Source of the DNA: Nocardioides malaquae
GTDB taxonomy: Bacteria; Actinomycetota; Actinomycetes; Propionibacteriales; Nocardioidaceae
Length of the DNA: 64,000 nt
Direction: 5' to 3'
NCBI RefSeq assembly: GCF_015070385.1
Contig: NZ_JADCSA010000011.1
Location: 62,001-126,000, forward strand
Shown here piece after piece: positions 26,395 to 35,656 of this stretch. The notes under the pieces are model-generated. The model was given only the letters and a program-made list of their open reading frames with translations, did no database searches and was not told the DNA's origin. Position numbers and translations under genes: made by a program. Position 1 is the first letter of the stretch. The number at the start of each line of letters is the position of its first letter.

Positions 26395-27660
26395 TCAGGG
26401 CTCCCCTGCAGTCTCCTCCACGACCACGGGGTCCCGCAGCCGGCCGTCACTCACCGTGGCACCGGCCGCCGACAACGTCGAGGGCAGCCGCACCGCGGAG
26501 GCCGCCGCCAGCAGAGCCACGGCCCCCAGCACGACCCACACCGCCACTTCACCACGCGCCAGCAACCAGGTGAAGACCACCGGCGTCACGGCGCCGGTGA
26601 CTCCCCAGCTGAGCTGGGTCAGCCCCAGGTAACGTCCGCGCAGGTGCGCGGGCGCCGCCTCGGCCGCCGTCGCGTTGAGCACCGGTCCTCCGATGAGCTC
26701 GCCGAGCGTGTAGACGGCGGCCCCCAGCAGGACAGCCACCACCGCGACCACCAGCGGAAGGAGCCCGACAGCGACGAAGACGACGTAGCTGGCCACGAAC
26801 ACCAGGTGGGCCAACGCGATCATCCGAGCCCGCTGGCGACCGGTCATCCAGCGCACCACCAGGCCCTGCCCCAGCCCGACCATCAAGGTGTTGAGGGTGA
26901 AGAGCACGCCGACCGTCCAACCGGGAAGGTCCAACGTCTCGGCCACGTAGACCGGCAGCGCGTAGTTGAGCACCATCATGCCGACCGCGAACGCGAACTG
27001 GATCCCCACCAGCCGCAGGTAGGGACGGTCGCGCAGCACCACGCCCCAGCCGCCCGGCGGCGGCTCGTGGTCGAGGGCGGGCCGGTGGTCGGGCACGCCC
27101 AGCAGCAGGACGAAGGCACCCACGAAGGTCATCGCGTTGACGGCGACGATGGTCCGCAACGACGCCTCGGTGCCCACCTGCAGCGCCAGCCCGGCCACCA
27201 GGCCGCCCAGGGCGTACCCCAGGTTGCGCACCGCCTGCAGGAACCCGAACCAGGTCTCCCGCTCACCGGGCCGCGAGATCGCCACCACGACCGGACCGAA
27301 GGCGCCCCAGAACGACTGGCGCCCCACGTTGAGCAGGATCGACCAGGCGGCGACCTCGACGAACGAGTCGGCCCACAGGTAGGCGGCCATCCCGACGGCC
27401 TGCAGGAGGTTGCCCGCGAGCATCACCCGGCGCGGCCCGAGGGCGTCGACGAGCGAGCCGATCACGAAGCTCACCGGGATGGTGACCAGCGCCGAGACCG
27501 AGAGCGCCCCACCGACCTGCACCAGCGTGAGGTCGGTCGTCGCGAGGAAGTAGAGCAGCGTGATCGGCATGAAGAGGCCGCTGCCCACCGTGTCGGCGAC
27601 GATCGCGGAGACGAGACGCCGGTGCTCGCCCACGTGGGGGAAGCCCAACCTGCTCAGCAC
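26395..27660 (-). CDS. MFS transporter (12 TM)
   Basis: The 421-residue protein has about 12 hydrophobic segments and MFS loop motifs such as GSLVDALGPRRVMLAG (helix 2-3 loop) and RPGERETWFGFLQAVRNLGYALGG (mid-protein). It probably exports a drug-like compound. The GTG at 27660 has GGGGAG 8 nt upstream and gives a short N-terminus before the first helix; longer reading frames run into the citrate-synthase promoter area. It lies 30 nt upstream of pdxH on the same strand and may start that operon. Confidence 0.87.
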   Translation of the reverse strand: MLSRLGFPHVGEHRRLVSAIVADTVGSGLFMPITLLYFLATTDLTLVQVGGALSVSALVTIPVSFVIGSLVDALGPRRVMLAGNLLQAVGMAAYLWADSFVEVAAWSILLNVGRQSFWGAFGPVVVAISRPGERETWFGFLQAVRNLGYALGGLVAGLALQVGTEASLRTIVAVNAMTFVGAFVLLLGVPDHRPALDHEPPPGGWGVVLRDRPYLRLVGIQFAFAVGMMVLNYALPVYVAETLDLPGWTVGVLFTLNTLMVGLGQGLVVRWMTGRQRARMIALAHLVFVASYVVFVAVGLLPLVVAVVAVLLGAAVYTLGELIGGPVLNATAAEAAPAHLRGRYLGLTQLSWGVTGAVTPVVFTWLLARGEVAVWVVLGAVALLAAASAVRLPSTLSAAGATVSDGRLRDPVVVEETAGEP

Positions 27661-27856
27661 CCGACCCACTCCCCGACCACGCCTCGAATCCGCCCCCCGG
27701 ACTGTGCCACAGCTGCCTGCGGCGTCGCGACGGGTTTTCCCCGACGTCGTCCGGGTCACGACTCCCCACCGTGTGAGGCGCGACCCGAAGGGGCACAATG
27801 GCGGGTGGCCCTCCCCCACGGGCCCGACCCACCACCGACGAAGGAGTCGCACTCCC

Positions 27857-28960
27857 ATGACCGAGGTACACCACGGACTCGAAGGAATCGTTGCGTTCGA
27901 GACGCAGATCGCCGAGCCGGACAAGGAAGGCTCGGCGCTGCGCTACCGCGGTGTCGACATCGAGGACATCGTCGGCCGCGTGCCGTTCGAGAACATCTGG
28001 GGTCTGCTCATCGACGGCTCCTACTCCCCCGGTCTCCCTGCCGCCGAGCCCTACAACCTTCCGGTGCACACCGGCGACGTGCGCGTCGACATCCAGGCCG
28101 CCATTGCGATGCTCGCGCCGGCCTTCGGATTCGGCCAGACCTACGACATCACCGACGAGCAGGCTCGCGACGACCTCGCCCGGGTCGCCGTCATGGTGCT
28201 CTCGTACGCCGCCCAGTCGGCGCGCGGCCTCGACCAGCCGGTCGTGCCGCAGAAGGTCGTCGACGAGGGCAAGACCCTCGCCGAGAAGTTCCTGATCCGC
28301 TGGAAGGGCGAGGCCGACCCCAAGCACGTCAAGGCCATCGACGCCTACTGGTCGTCGGCTGCCGAGCACGGCATGAACGCCTCCACCTTCACCGCTCGCG
28401 TCATCACCTCCACCGGCGCCGACGTGGCCGCGGCCTTCTCCGGTGCCGTCGGTGCGATGTCGGGCCCGCTGCACGGCGGCGCCCCCTCCCGCGTGCTCGG
28501 CATGATCGAGGACGTCGAGAAGACCGGCGACGCCGAGGCGTACGTCAAGAAGCTGCTCGACAGCGGCGAGCGCCTCATGGGCTTCGGCCACCGCGTCTAC
28601 CGCGCCGAGGACCCCCGCGCCCGCGTACTGCGCCGCACCGCCCGCGAGCTTGACGCCCCGCGCTACGAGGTCGCCGAGGCCCTGGAGAAGGCCGCCCTCT
28701 CGGAGCTGCGCGCCCGCCGCCCCGACCGCGTGCTGGAGACCAACGTGGAGTTCTGGGCGGCCATCGTCCTCGACTTCGCCGAGGTGCCGGCGAACATGTT
28801 CACCTCGATGTTCACCTGCGCCCGCACCGGTGGCTGGTCGGCGCACATCCTCGAGCAGAAGAAGACCGGCCGCCTGATCCGCCCCTCGGCGATCTACACC
28901 GGGCCGGCCTCCCGCGCCGCCTCCGAGGTCGAGGGTTGGAACCCCGACTGGGGCAACTGA
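27857..28960 (+). CDS. gltA: Citrate synthase
   Basis: The 367-residue protein is of the short (citrate synthase 2/CitA-like) form. It begins with HHGLEGIVAFETQIAEPDKEG, has active-site segments GPLHGGAPS and LMGFGHRVYR, and the catalytic Asp region EFWAAIVLDFAEVP. It condenses oxaloacetate with acetyl-CoA to start the TCA cycle; a methylcitrate synthase role cannot be excluded from sequence alone. The ATG has AAGGAG at 27841-27846. A CACAAT -10-like box at 27794-27799 would give a 50-nt leader. A strong terminator follows. Confidence 0.9.
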   Translation: MTEVHHGLEGIVAFETQIAEPDKEGSALRYRGVDIEDIVGRVPFENIWGLLIDGSYSPGLPAAEPYNLPVHTGDVRVDIQAAIAMLAPAFGFGQTYDITDEQARDDLARVAVMVLSYAAQSARGLDQPVVPQKVVDEGKTLAEKFLIRWKGEADPKHVKAIDAYWSSAAEHGMNASTFTARVITSTGADVAAAFSGAVGAMSGPLHGGAPSRVLGMIEDVEKTGDAEAYVKKLLDSGERLMGFGHRVYRAEDPRARVLRRTARELDAPRYEVAEALEKAALSELRARRPDRVLETNVEFWAAIVLDFAEVPANMFTSMFTCARTGGWSAHILEQKKTGRLIRPSAIYTGPASRAASEVEGWNPDWGN

Positions 28961-28974
28961 GCACCTCCGGCTTC

Positions 28975-29011
28975 CGGCCCCGTCGTCACGCTCGTGACGG
29001 CGGGGCCGTTT
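28975..29011 (+). terminator. Citrate synthase terminator
   Basis: CGGCCCCGTCGTCAC (28975-28989) pairs with 28994-29008 with one wobble around a 4-nt loop, followed by TTT. It lies 15 nt after the stop. Confidence 0.85.
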
Positions 29012-29079
29012 CCGTCCCCCGGGGGCCGGGTACGGGTCGGGGGCGTCACCCTTTCCCCACGAGCCCGAGGAGGCACCCC

Positions 29080-29517
29080 ATGACCGAGTCACCCGACAGC
29101 GAGGTCTACGGCGAGTACAGCGTCGACGACGAGGACCAGCCGCAGGGCGACGGCGACAGCCTGGTCGACAACCGCGGTCTCCAGGAGCCCCTCGACGAGG
29201 GCTACTCCCCGCCGGAGAAGTGGTCGGCCGCCCAGGGCTACGGCAACACGCCCCGCGAGGAGGCCGAGGGCGAGTCCCTCGACCAGCGTCTGCGTCAGGA
29301 GGAGCCCGAGCCCGACCCCTACGCGGAGGCGGCCCAGCTCGAGGACGTGGAGAACATCGACGACGGGGAGGTCGGGGACACCCGCGCCGGTCGCCTGGTC
29401 GACCCCGACCGCGGCATCGGTGAGGACACGGAGAAGGACCTGGTCGGCGACGACGTCGGCATCGACGGCGCCGGCGCGAGCGCCGAGGAAGCCGCGATGC
29501 ACATCATCGAGGAGTAG
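29080..29517 (+). CDS. DUF5709 family acidic protein
   Basis: The 145-residue protein is highly acidic and unstructured-looking, with SLVDNRGLQEPLDEGYSPPEKW and GESLDQRLRQEEPEPD followed by DTRAGRLVDPDRGI and a C-terminal IEE. This matches the DUF5709 family of actinobacteria, whose role is unknown. The ATG has GAGGAGG 7 nt upstream. Abundant acid residues and a strong Shine-Dalgarno suggest a well-expressed soluble protein, perhaps stress-related. Confidence 0.85.
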   Translation: MTESPDSEVYGEYSVDDEDQPQGDGDSLVDNRGLQEPLDEGYSPPEKWSAAQGYGNTPREEAEGESLDQRLRQEEPEPDPYAEAAQLEDVENIDDGEVGDTRAGRLVDPDRGIGEDTEKDLVGDDVGIDGAGASAEEAAMHIIEE

Positions 29518-29534
29518 GACCCCCGGACGCGCGG

Positions 29535-30149
29535 TCAGTCGGAGGGCTGGGCCAGGTACCAGCTGAGCTTGCCCTTCGCGGCCTTGCGGGTGATCGACAC
29601 GTGCACGTGGTCGCGGTGCCGCAGCGTCTTGGAGCACTTCTTCACCCGTGTGCACGAGGAGGAGAGGTAGGGCCGCGGCCGGAAGCCGTTGTAGGAGCTC
29701 CACATCCGGTCGTTCCAGATGACGTACATGATGCCCATCCGGCGGGCCAGCGCGTGCTCGTTGCCGTCGGCGTCGGTGGCGAAGAGGTCGTCGAGCCAGG
29801 CACGCGCGAGCTTGCGCTCGCGCTTCTTCGTCGCGTCGAGCATCCAGTCGAAGGCCCGCGACTCCTTGTGCTCGGACTGGCCCCCCGAGGTGCACCGACG
29901 GAAGATCCCGCCACGCCCGCCCCCGCGCTGCACGAGGTGGTCGGCCAGCAACAGGATCCCGGGCCTGGCCTTGCGCAGGCACTTGGTCTGCGGCTGGTAG
30001 GGCGCGTAGTCCTCGACGGGCTGGGCGTAGGCCGTGTCGTCGGCCCCTGCGGGGGACGACCAGCCGGTGCCGAGCAGGCCCGTGAGCAGCAGGAGGACGA
30101 CGAGTGCGGCGAGCCGGGGGCGCCGGGCATGGTCGGAGAGGGGGTTCAC
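29535..30149 (-). CDS. Secreted protein with M15-like/ARB-07466-type C-terminal domain
   Basis: The 204-residue protein has a signal peptide (LVVLLLLTGLLGTGWSSPAGADD, cleavage after AGA at about residue 37) and an exported domain with KCLRKARPGILLLADHL, SEHKESRAFDWMLDA, and near the end HRDHVHVSITR. The S-H-x-R-A-F-D pattern and the HVH motif resemble zinc-site residues of a M15/DD-carboxypeptidase-like fold (ARB-07466-type). It may act on cell wall or be a non-enzymatic relative. The GTG at 30149 gives the proper signal sequence; upstream in-frame sequence would overlap the GNAT gene. Confidence 0.72.
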   Translation of the reverse strand: MNPLSDHARRPRLAALVVLLLLTGLLGTGWSSPAGADDTAYAQPVEDYAPYQPQTKCLRKARPGILLLADHLVQRGGGRGGIFRRCTSGGQSEHKESRAFDWMLDATKKRERKLARAWLDDLFATDADGNEHALARRMGIMYVIWNDRMWSSYNGFRPRPYLSSSCTRVKKCSKTLRHRDHVHVSITRKAAKGKLSWYLAQPSD

Positions 30150-30279
30150 GATCAAGTCCTGGGGGGTCCGAGAGGTGGTGCACCACCACCGTCGCACGAC
30201 ACGACACGCCGGACAGCGAAATGCTTGATTTGGTGCGCCGGATGCGCCCAGCGTTGCTCCCGCCACGCCGAACGGTCGC

Positions 30280-30774
30280 TCAGACGAACTCCTTGGCATA
30301 GCACCGCGCCAAGGGCGACCACTGGTAGTGGCCGAACCCGGGCACCTCTCGGTAGCCCTCGGAGAGGTACAGCGCGATCGCCTCGGGCTGGCGCAGCCCG
30401 GTCTCCAGCACCGACGCCGCAGCCCCCGCGGCGCGCGCGTCGGCCTCCACCGCGGCCAGCATCGCCCGCGCCAATCCGCGTCGGCGCAGCTCGGGCACCA
30501 CGTACATCCGCTTCAGCTCCACCGCCGGCCCCGCGCGTACGCCCTCGGGCACCGCGTGCCAACGCCACGCGGCGGTGGCCACCGGCGTCTCGTCGAGGTA
30601 GCCGACCAGGAAGGCACCCCGGCCACCGACGAACTCGTCGTCCTCCATGGGTGCGGAGTCCGGGTCGCCGTAGAGCACCGCGTACTCGTCCTGCACCCGC
30701 TCCACCAGGTGCGCCGCATCGGGGTGGGCGAGGGTCCGCCGCTCGATGCGCCAGCCGGGGGTGACCGGAGTCAT
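30280..30774 (-). CDS. GNAT-family N-acetyltransferase
   Basis: The 164-residue protein has the GNAT core AVELKRMYVVPELRRRGLARAMLAAVEADAR (about residues 85-115, acetyl-CoA loop R-R-R-G-L-A) and a C-terminal EAIALYLSEGYREVPGFGHY, typical of small-molecule or peptide acetyltransferases. The substrate is unknown. It is divergent from serC with 114 bp between the starts. Confidence 0.87.
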   Translation of the reverse strand: MTPVTPGWRIERRTLAHPDAAHLVERVQDEYAVLYGDPDSAPMEDDEFVGGRGAFLVGYLDETPVATAAWRWHAVPEGVRAGPAVELKRMYVVPELRRRGLARAMLAAVEADARAAGAAASVLETGLRQPEAIALYLSEGYREVPGFGHYQWSPLARCYAKEFV

Positions 30775-30816
30775 GGGAAGATCCGTTCCATCGAAGTGCC
30801 GTCCGGGTCAGACTAG

Positions 30817-32019
<1,203 letters not shown>

Positions 32020-32027
32020 CCCGCCCT

Positions 32028-32087
32028 CACGCACCAACCAGAATGGCTCCAGATCCTCGGATCTGGAGCCATTTCGGTTGGTGCGTG
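32028..32087. terminator. Very long near-perfect palindrome between convergent genes
   Basis: Positions 32028-32055 pair with 32060-32087 through 28 positions, with one mismatch, one G-T pair, and a 4-nt loop (32056-32059). It fills the gap between serC (ends 32019) and the convergent gene (ends 32089), reading almost the same on both strands, so it could terminate both. Confidence 0.8.
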
Positions 32088-32088
32088 G

Positions 32089-33051
32089 TCAGAGGCGGGC
32101 GACCCAGCGGGACCAGACACCCTGCCACCAGGCGCGCACCGGGTCCCGCTCGTGGCGTACGACCTCGGGCAGCGCCACCCGCAGCACGTCGCGGTTGCTG
32201 CCCTCGGTGCTGATGAGCACCTCCCCCTCGGGCAGCACGGTCAGGCCCTCGCCCTGCGGCTGGGGCGGCAGCTCGAAGGTGTCGACCACCTCCCACTCCG
32301 GGTAGGTCAGCACGAACCCGTGCGTGTAGCCGCGCAGCAGCACGTGGTCACCCGACGGCAGGAACGCTCCGTCGGTCACCAGGGCGGGCGCGAGCCCGAC
32401 CTGCCGCAACGGATCAACGCGCCCGGAGCCTCGCGCCCCGGAGCCAGCGTCGGGCACCTGCCAGACCTGGCCGCCCAGCAGGCCCTTGCTCACCACGAAG
32501 AGCTCACCGGTGCCGGGGTGGGCGAGCAACGCCTCCGCGTCCCGTCGCCGGTCGGGGTAACGCACCTCGCGCCGCTCCACCTCGCCCTCCTCGCCCTCCT
32601 CGCCCGCCACGCGGTCGCCGGGCCCCACCGGCACGCGGGTCAGCACGAGGCTGCGGCGCATCCGCGCGTTGTCGCCGATGTCGGCCACCCAGACGTGCCC
32701 GTCACCGGCCGGAGCGAGGGCCTCCACGTCGCTGGGGTCGGGCTCGAAGGTGGTGACACCGACGGTCTCCCCCGACTCCGGGTCGAGCGTGAAGACCCGC
32801 CCGGTGTCCCCGCTGTCGTTGACGGTGACGATCCAGCGACGACCGTCGACGTCGGCCCACGCCAGACCGGACGACTCCACGATCTCGGGGTCGGCGACCC
32901 GGAAGGCGACCTCGGAGTCGGCCGGCTCCGGCGCCGCGGCGCCGGCGGTGAGTCCGGGGTGGACCGTCGACGCCGCTGCACTCACCACCGTCAGCGCGAC
33001 GAGGGTGGGAGCGGCCTCACTCCACCTGACGGAGCGCTTCACCGTCGCCAC
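32089..33051 (-). CDS. Secreted beta-propeller-like protein
   Basis: The 320-residue protein has an N-terminal hydrophobic signal (about residues 13-38, ending TAGAAAPEP). The exported part has repeating strands: ESSGLAWADVDGRRWIVTVNDSGDTGRVFTLD, GDGHVWVADIGDNARMR, GELFVVSKGLLGGQVW, and EGLTVLPEGEVLISTEGSNRD. This resembles esterase-like phytase or SdiA-regulated propeller folds, with acidic loops that could bind calcium. No catalytic residue is assigned. The GTG start at 33051 overlaps the upstream methyltransferase gene by 35 nt, so an internal start slightly downstream is also possible. Confidence 0.72.
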   Translation of the reverse strand: MATVKRSVRWSEAAPTLVALTVVSAAASTVHPGLTAGAAAPEPADSEVAFRVADPEIVESSGLAWADVDGRRWIVTVNDSGDTGRVFTLDPESGETVGVTTFEPDPSDVEALAPAGDGHVWVADIGDNARMRRSLVLTRVPVGPGDRVAGEEGEEGEVERREVRYPDRRRDAEALLAHPGTGELFVVSKGLLGGQVWQVPDAGSGARGSGRVDPLRQVGLAPALVTDGAFLPSGDHVLLRGYTHGFVLTYPEWEVVDTFELPPQPQGEGLTVLPEGEVLISTEGSNRDVLRVALPEVVRHERDPVRAWWQGVWSRWVARL

Positions 33052-34264
33052 CGACCCGCTCGTCGAGCAGCTCGGCCAACCGCGGGCTGATGCCCCACGT
33101 CGTCACGAGCTCCTCGTACTCCTTGCGCACGCCGCCGCCCTTCACCTTGCCGCCGGTCCGGGTCGCGCGCAGCAGCGTGTTGCGAGGCGTGTGGGCGGAC
33201 TCGACGAACTCCACGACGTCGACCTTGTAACCCTCCAGCCGCAGCAGGGAGGCGCGCAGGGCGTCGGTGAGGGTGTCAGCGAAGCGCTCCCGCAGGATGC
33301 CGTGGCGCGTGAGCGCGGCGTACGGGGCCGGCGTCCTGGCCTTGCGCAGCTGGGCAGCGATGTCGTGGTGGCAGCAGGGCGCGGCGAGCACCAGCGAGGC
33401 GCCCCACTCGACGGCGCGGTGCAGCGCCTCGTCGGTGGCGGTGTCGCAGGCGTGCAACGCCAGCACGACGTCGGGCGCGGGATCGAGCACCGCGTCGGCG
33501 ATCGAGCCCACGACGAAGTCGGCGTCGATCCCGAGCTCCGCAGCCACGCCCGAGTTGTGGTCGGCCGACTGCTGCTTCACGTCGACGCCGGTGACGTGGA
33601 CGGGCAGCTTGCGTACGTGGGTGAGGTAGCGCTGGGCGGCGAAGGTCAGGTAGGCGTTGCCGCAGCCGAGGTCCACGATCCGCAGCGGGTCGGCCTTGGA
33701 GGGCTGACGCAGCGCCTTCTTCCTGATGGCGTCGCTGATCGAGGCGTCGAGCAGGCGGAGGAACTCCTCCACCTGGCGATACTTCGCCTGCCGGCTCGGC
33801 TTGACCTTGCCCTCGGCCGTGGAGATGCCGACGGCCACGAGCACCGGGTCGTCCTCGGGCAGCAACCGCTCCTTGGCCTGGTCGTGGCTGCGCTCCACCT
33901 CGACCGGCTCGGTGCGGGCGGTGACGTTGACCATCGCCTCCAGCTTCTTCGTCACCCGCACCTGCATCTGCTCGGTGGCGGTCTCGACGTGCCAGTTGCC
34001 GAACGGCTCATCGAGCAGCGCGTCGACCACCTCGCGCAGGTCACCGTCGGCAGCGTGGTTGGAGGTGTGCGCCTGGGTCTCGTCGTAGCGCACGACCTGG
34101 AGGTGGCGTCCGGCCTTGAGGTCGACCCACCGGAGCTCGACGCGCTTCCACGCGGGCGTCTCACCCTTGCGTCGACCGGAGGCGACGGCACGGACGAGGG
34201 TGGTGTCGTCGAGGAGCGCGGTGCGCACCCGCATCAGGGCCCGCAGGAGCGGCTCAGCTGCCAT
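33017..34264 (-). CDS. SAM-dependent methyltransferase (Methyltransf_32-like)
   Basis: The 415-residue protein has an N-terminal 180-residue domain of unknown type and a Rossmann methyltransferase domain with IVDLGCGNAYLTFAAQRYL (SAM loop), VTGVDVKQQSADHN, and ALHACDTATDEAL followed by LVLAAPCCHHDIAAQL. The PCCHH and HACDTATD motifs fit the PF13679-type group that includes METTL25-like enzymes. The substrate is unknown; an RNA is a reasonable guess. The gene overlaps the secreted propeller gene by 35 nt. Confidence 0.82.
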   Translation of the reverse strand: MAAEPLLRALMRVRTALLDDTTLVRAVASGRRKGETPAWKRVELRWVDLKAGRHLQVVRYDETQAHTSNHAADGDLREVVDALLDEPFGNWHVETATEQMQVRVTKKLEAMVNVTARTEPVEVERSHDQAKERLLPEDDPVLVAVGISTAEGKVKPSRQAKYRQVEEFLRLLDASISDAIRKKALRQPSKADPLRIVDLGCGNAYLTFAAQRYLTHVRKLPVHVTGVDVKQQSADHNSGVAAELGIDADFVVGSIADAVLDPAPDVVLALHACDTATDEALHRAVEWGASLVLAAPCCHHDIAAQLRKARTPAPYAALTRHGILRERFADTLTDALRASLLRLEGYKVDVVEFVESAHTPRNTLLRATRTGGKVKGGGVRKEYEELVTTWGISPRLAELLDERVGGDGEALRQVE

Positions 34265-34273
34265 GGCCGCGCC

Positions 34274-34363
34274 TCACTTCCCGAAGATCGCGGCGAGGAC
34301 GGCGACCAGGATGAGCGCTCCCAACGCGACGGGGATGACGAGGCGGCGCTGCCGAGGGTTCAT
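34274..34363 (-). CDS. 29-residue single-pass membrane peptide
   Basis: A short minus-strand frame begins MNPRQRRLVIPVALG and ends with hydrophobic ILVAVLAAIFGK, a basic tip followed by one membrane helix. The ATG at 34363 has a TAGGAT -10 box (34375-34370) ending exactly 6 nt upstream, giving a leaderless start. The gene ends 9 nt before the methyltransferase start and could be cotranscribed with it. The start resembles the N-terminus of CpaB-like proteins, but the reading frame clearly stops. Too short for ordinary gene callers. Confidence 0.6.
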   Translation of the reverse strand: MNPRQRRLVIPVALGALILVAVLAAIFGK

Positions 34364-34369
34364 CCCTCG

Positions 34370-34375
34370 ATCCTA
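34370..34375 (-). promoter_or_regulatory. -10 element for the 29-aa peptide and downstream methyltransferase
   Basis: Minus-strand TAGGAT ends 6 nt before the ATG at 34363. It probably drives the small gene and the methyltransferase and secreted-protein genes behind it. Confidence 0.5.
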
Positions 34376-34453
34376 GGCCGCACGGCCACGAAGTGGGTCA
34401 TCGTCCAGCGCTCTTCCGGCCCGAGCGGGTGACCCTGCCTAGACTCGGCGACC

Positions 34454-35647
34454 GTGACCTCGCGCCTCGTTCAGATCGACGGGTGGCTGCGGCCTCCCCG
34501 CGGGAGCCGGCTCACGGCGCAGGCCGCCGCCTCCGTGCTGCGGCAGGCGGGTGTGCCCGGAGCGGTCGGGGCCCCGGACTCCCGGGGCGTCCTCCCGGTG
34601 GCACTGCTGGCCGAGGGGTGGACCCCCTCGCGAGTCCCCGGCAGCTCCCGGCTGCTCGTCGAAGCCCTCGGTGAGGCGACGACGGCCAGCGGCATCGGGG
34701 TCATGCTGGAGGACGGCGTCTTCATCGGTGACGACCTGCCGGAGATCGACGACCCGTCCGTCCCCGAGACGCCGGACGACGGTCCGCCGGACGTCCTGCT
34801 CGGACGCCTCGACCCCGAGATGCTGCCCCTCCTCGCCCACCACGTCGGCTCCCCGCTGCGGTGGGAGCAGCTCGAGGACGGCGTCGTGCTGGTGCAGCTC
34901 GAGGAGCGCGGAGCCCAGCTCCAGGAGGAGGCGTTCCTGCGCCCCGAGCTGCCGGTCGTCGCCCTGACCACCCTCCGCGGCCAGCGCTACTGCAGCGTGC
35001 TCCTGAAGCGCGGCCTGCTCCCCGGCCACCTGCTGACTCGCCAGCAGCCGTGGGTGCCGACGTACGGCCCCGAGGTCGCCCACCCCGGGCTGCGCGCGGC
35101 ACTCCCCGCGCTCGACGAGCTCCACCTCACTCCCGACGAGACGGTGAGGTCGCTCGTCGACTCCGTCCTCCTGCCCGGGTGTGAGGAGTCCGCGCTGCGC
35201 GCGGCCCTGGCCAGCCCCGGCGACGACGCGTGGTCCGCCCGCGTCCTCGCGGCCCTCGGTCTGCCGACCGTCGCCGCGGACGTTCACGAGGGTCGGGCGG
35301 TCGTCGCGGGGACGTACGTGACGCCCCAGAAGGCGCTGCCCACGCTCACGCAGGCCGTCGGCCGGTCCATCCCCCGCACGGCTGACGAGATGCGGCAGCA
35401 CGGTCGCGGGGGCCGCCTGGTCGCGGCCAGCCTCACCCGTCCGGCGCTGGCCCTGCTGTGGATCCTGCCCCAGCTCCTCCTCGCCCTGGCCCTGACCCTG
35501 TGGGTGGCCGGTGCCGACCCGCGCGCGTGGTGGCACTGGCTCCTCGCCCTCGTCGCCCTGGCGGCCTGGTTCGGGGCGGTCACCGACACCGTCACGATGG
35601 TGCGCGCCCTGGTCCGACGCCGGCGACCCTCAGACCCGCCTCGCTAG
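34454..35647 (+). CDS. Uncharacterised membrane-anchored protein A (tandem paralogue)
   Basis: I do not recognise this 397-residue protein. It has a long cytoplasmic region, then SARVLAALGLPTVAADVHEGRA (about residues 268-289), and two C-terminal membrane segments (about 330-350 and 358-378). Segments such as LLAHHVGSPLRWEQLEDGVVLVQLEE and DGVFIGDDLPEI align with the next gene, which is a clear paralogue. The GTG start follows a TAGACT box by 8 nt. It is the first of a pair whose second gene starts 10 nt after its stop. Confidence 0.8.
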   Translation: MTSRLVQIDGWLRPPRGSRLTAQAAASVLRQAGVPGAVGAPDSRGVLPVALLAEGWTPSRVPGSSRLLVEALGEATTASGIGVMLEDGVFIGDDLPEIDDPSVPETPDDGPPDVLLGRLDPEMLPLLAHHVGSPLRWEQLEDGVVLVQLEERGAQLQEEAFLRPELPVVALTTLRGQRYCSVLLKRGLLPGHLLTRQQPWVPTYGPEVAHPGLRAALPALDELHLTPDETVRSLVDSVLLPGCEESALRAALASPGDDAWSARVLAALGLPTVAADVHEGRAVVAGTYVTPQKALPTLTQAVGRSIPRTADEMRQHGRGGRLVAASLTRPALALLWILPQLLLALALTLWVAGADPRAWWHWLLALVALAAWFGAVTDTVTMVRALVRRRRPSDPPR

Positions 35648-35650
35648 GCT
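35645..35650 (+). promoter_or_regulatory. -10 element of paralogue B, overlapping stop of paralogue A
   Basis: TAGGCT uses the TAG stop of gene A as its first three bases and ends 6 nt before the ATG of gene B, giving gene B its own leaderless start. Confidence 0.5.
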
Positions 35651-35656
35651 CGAACC

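Noticed and set aside
27560-28960. A 466-residue citrate synthase with an N-terminal extension
   Set aside because: The extension crosses the promoter region and the divergent MFS start; AAGGAG before ATG 27857 marks the real start.
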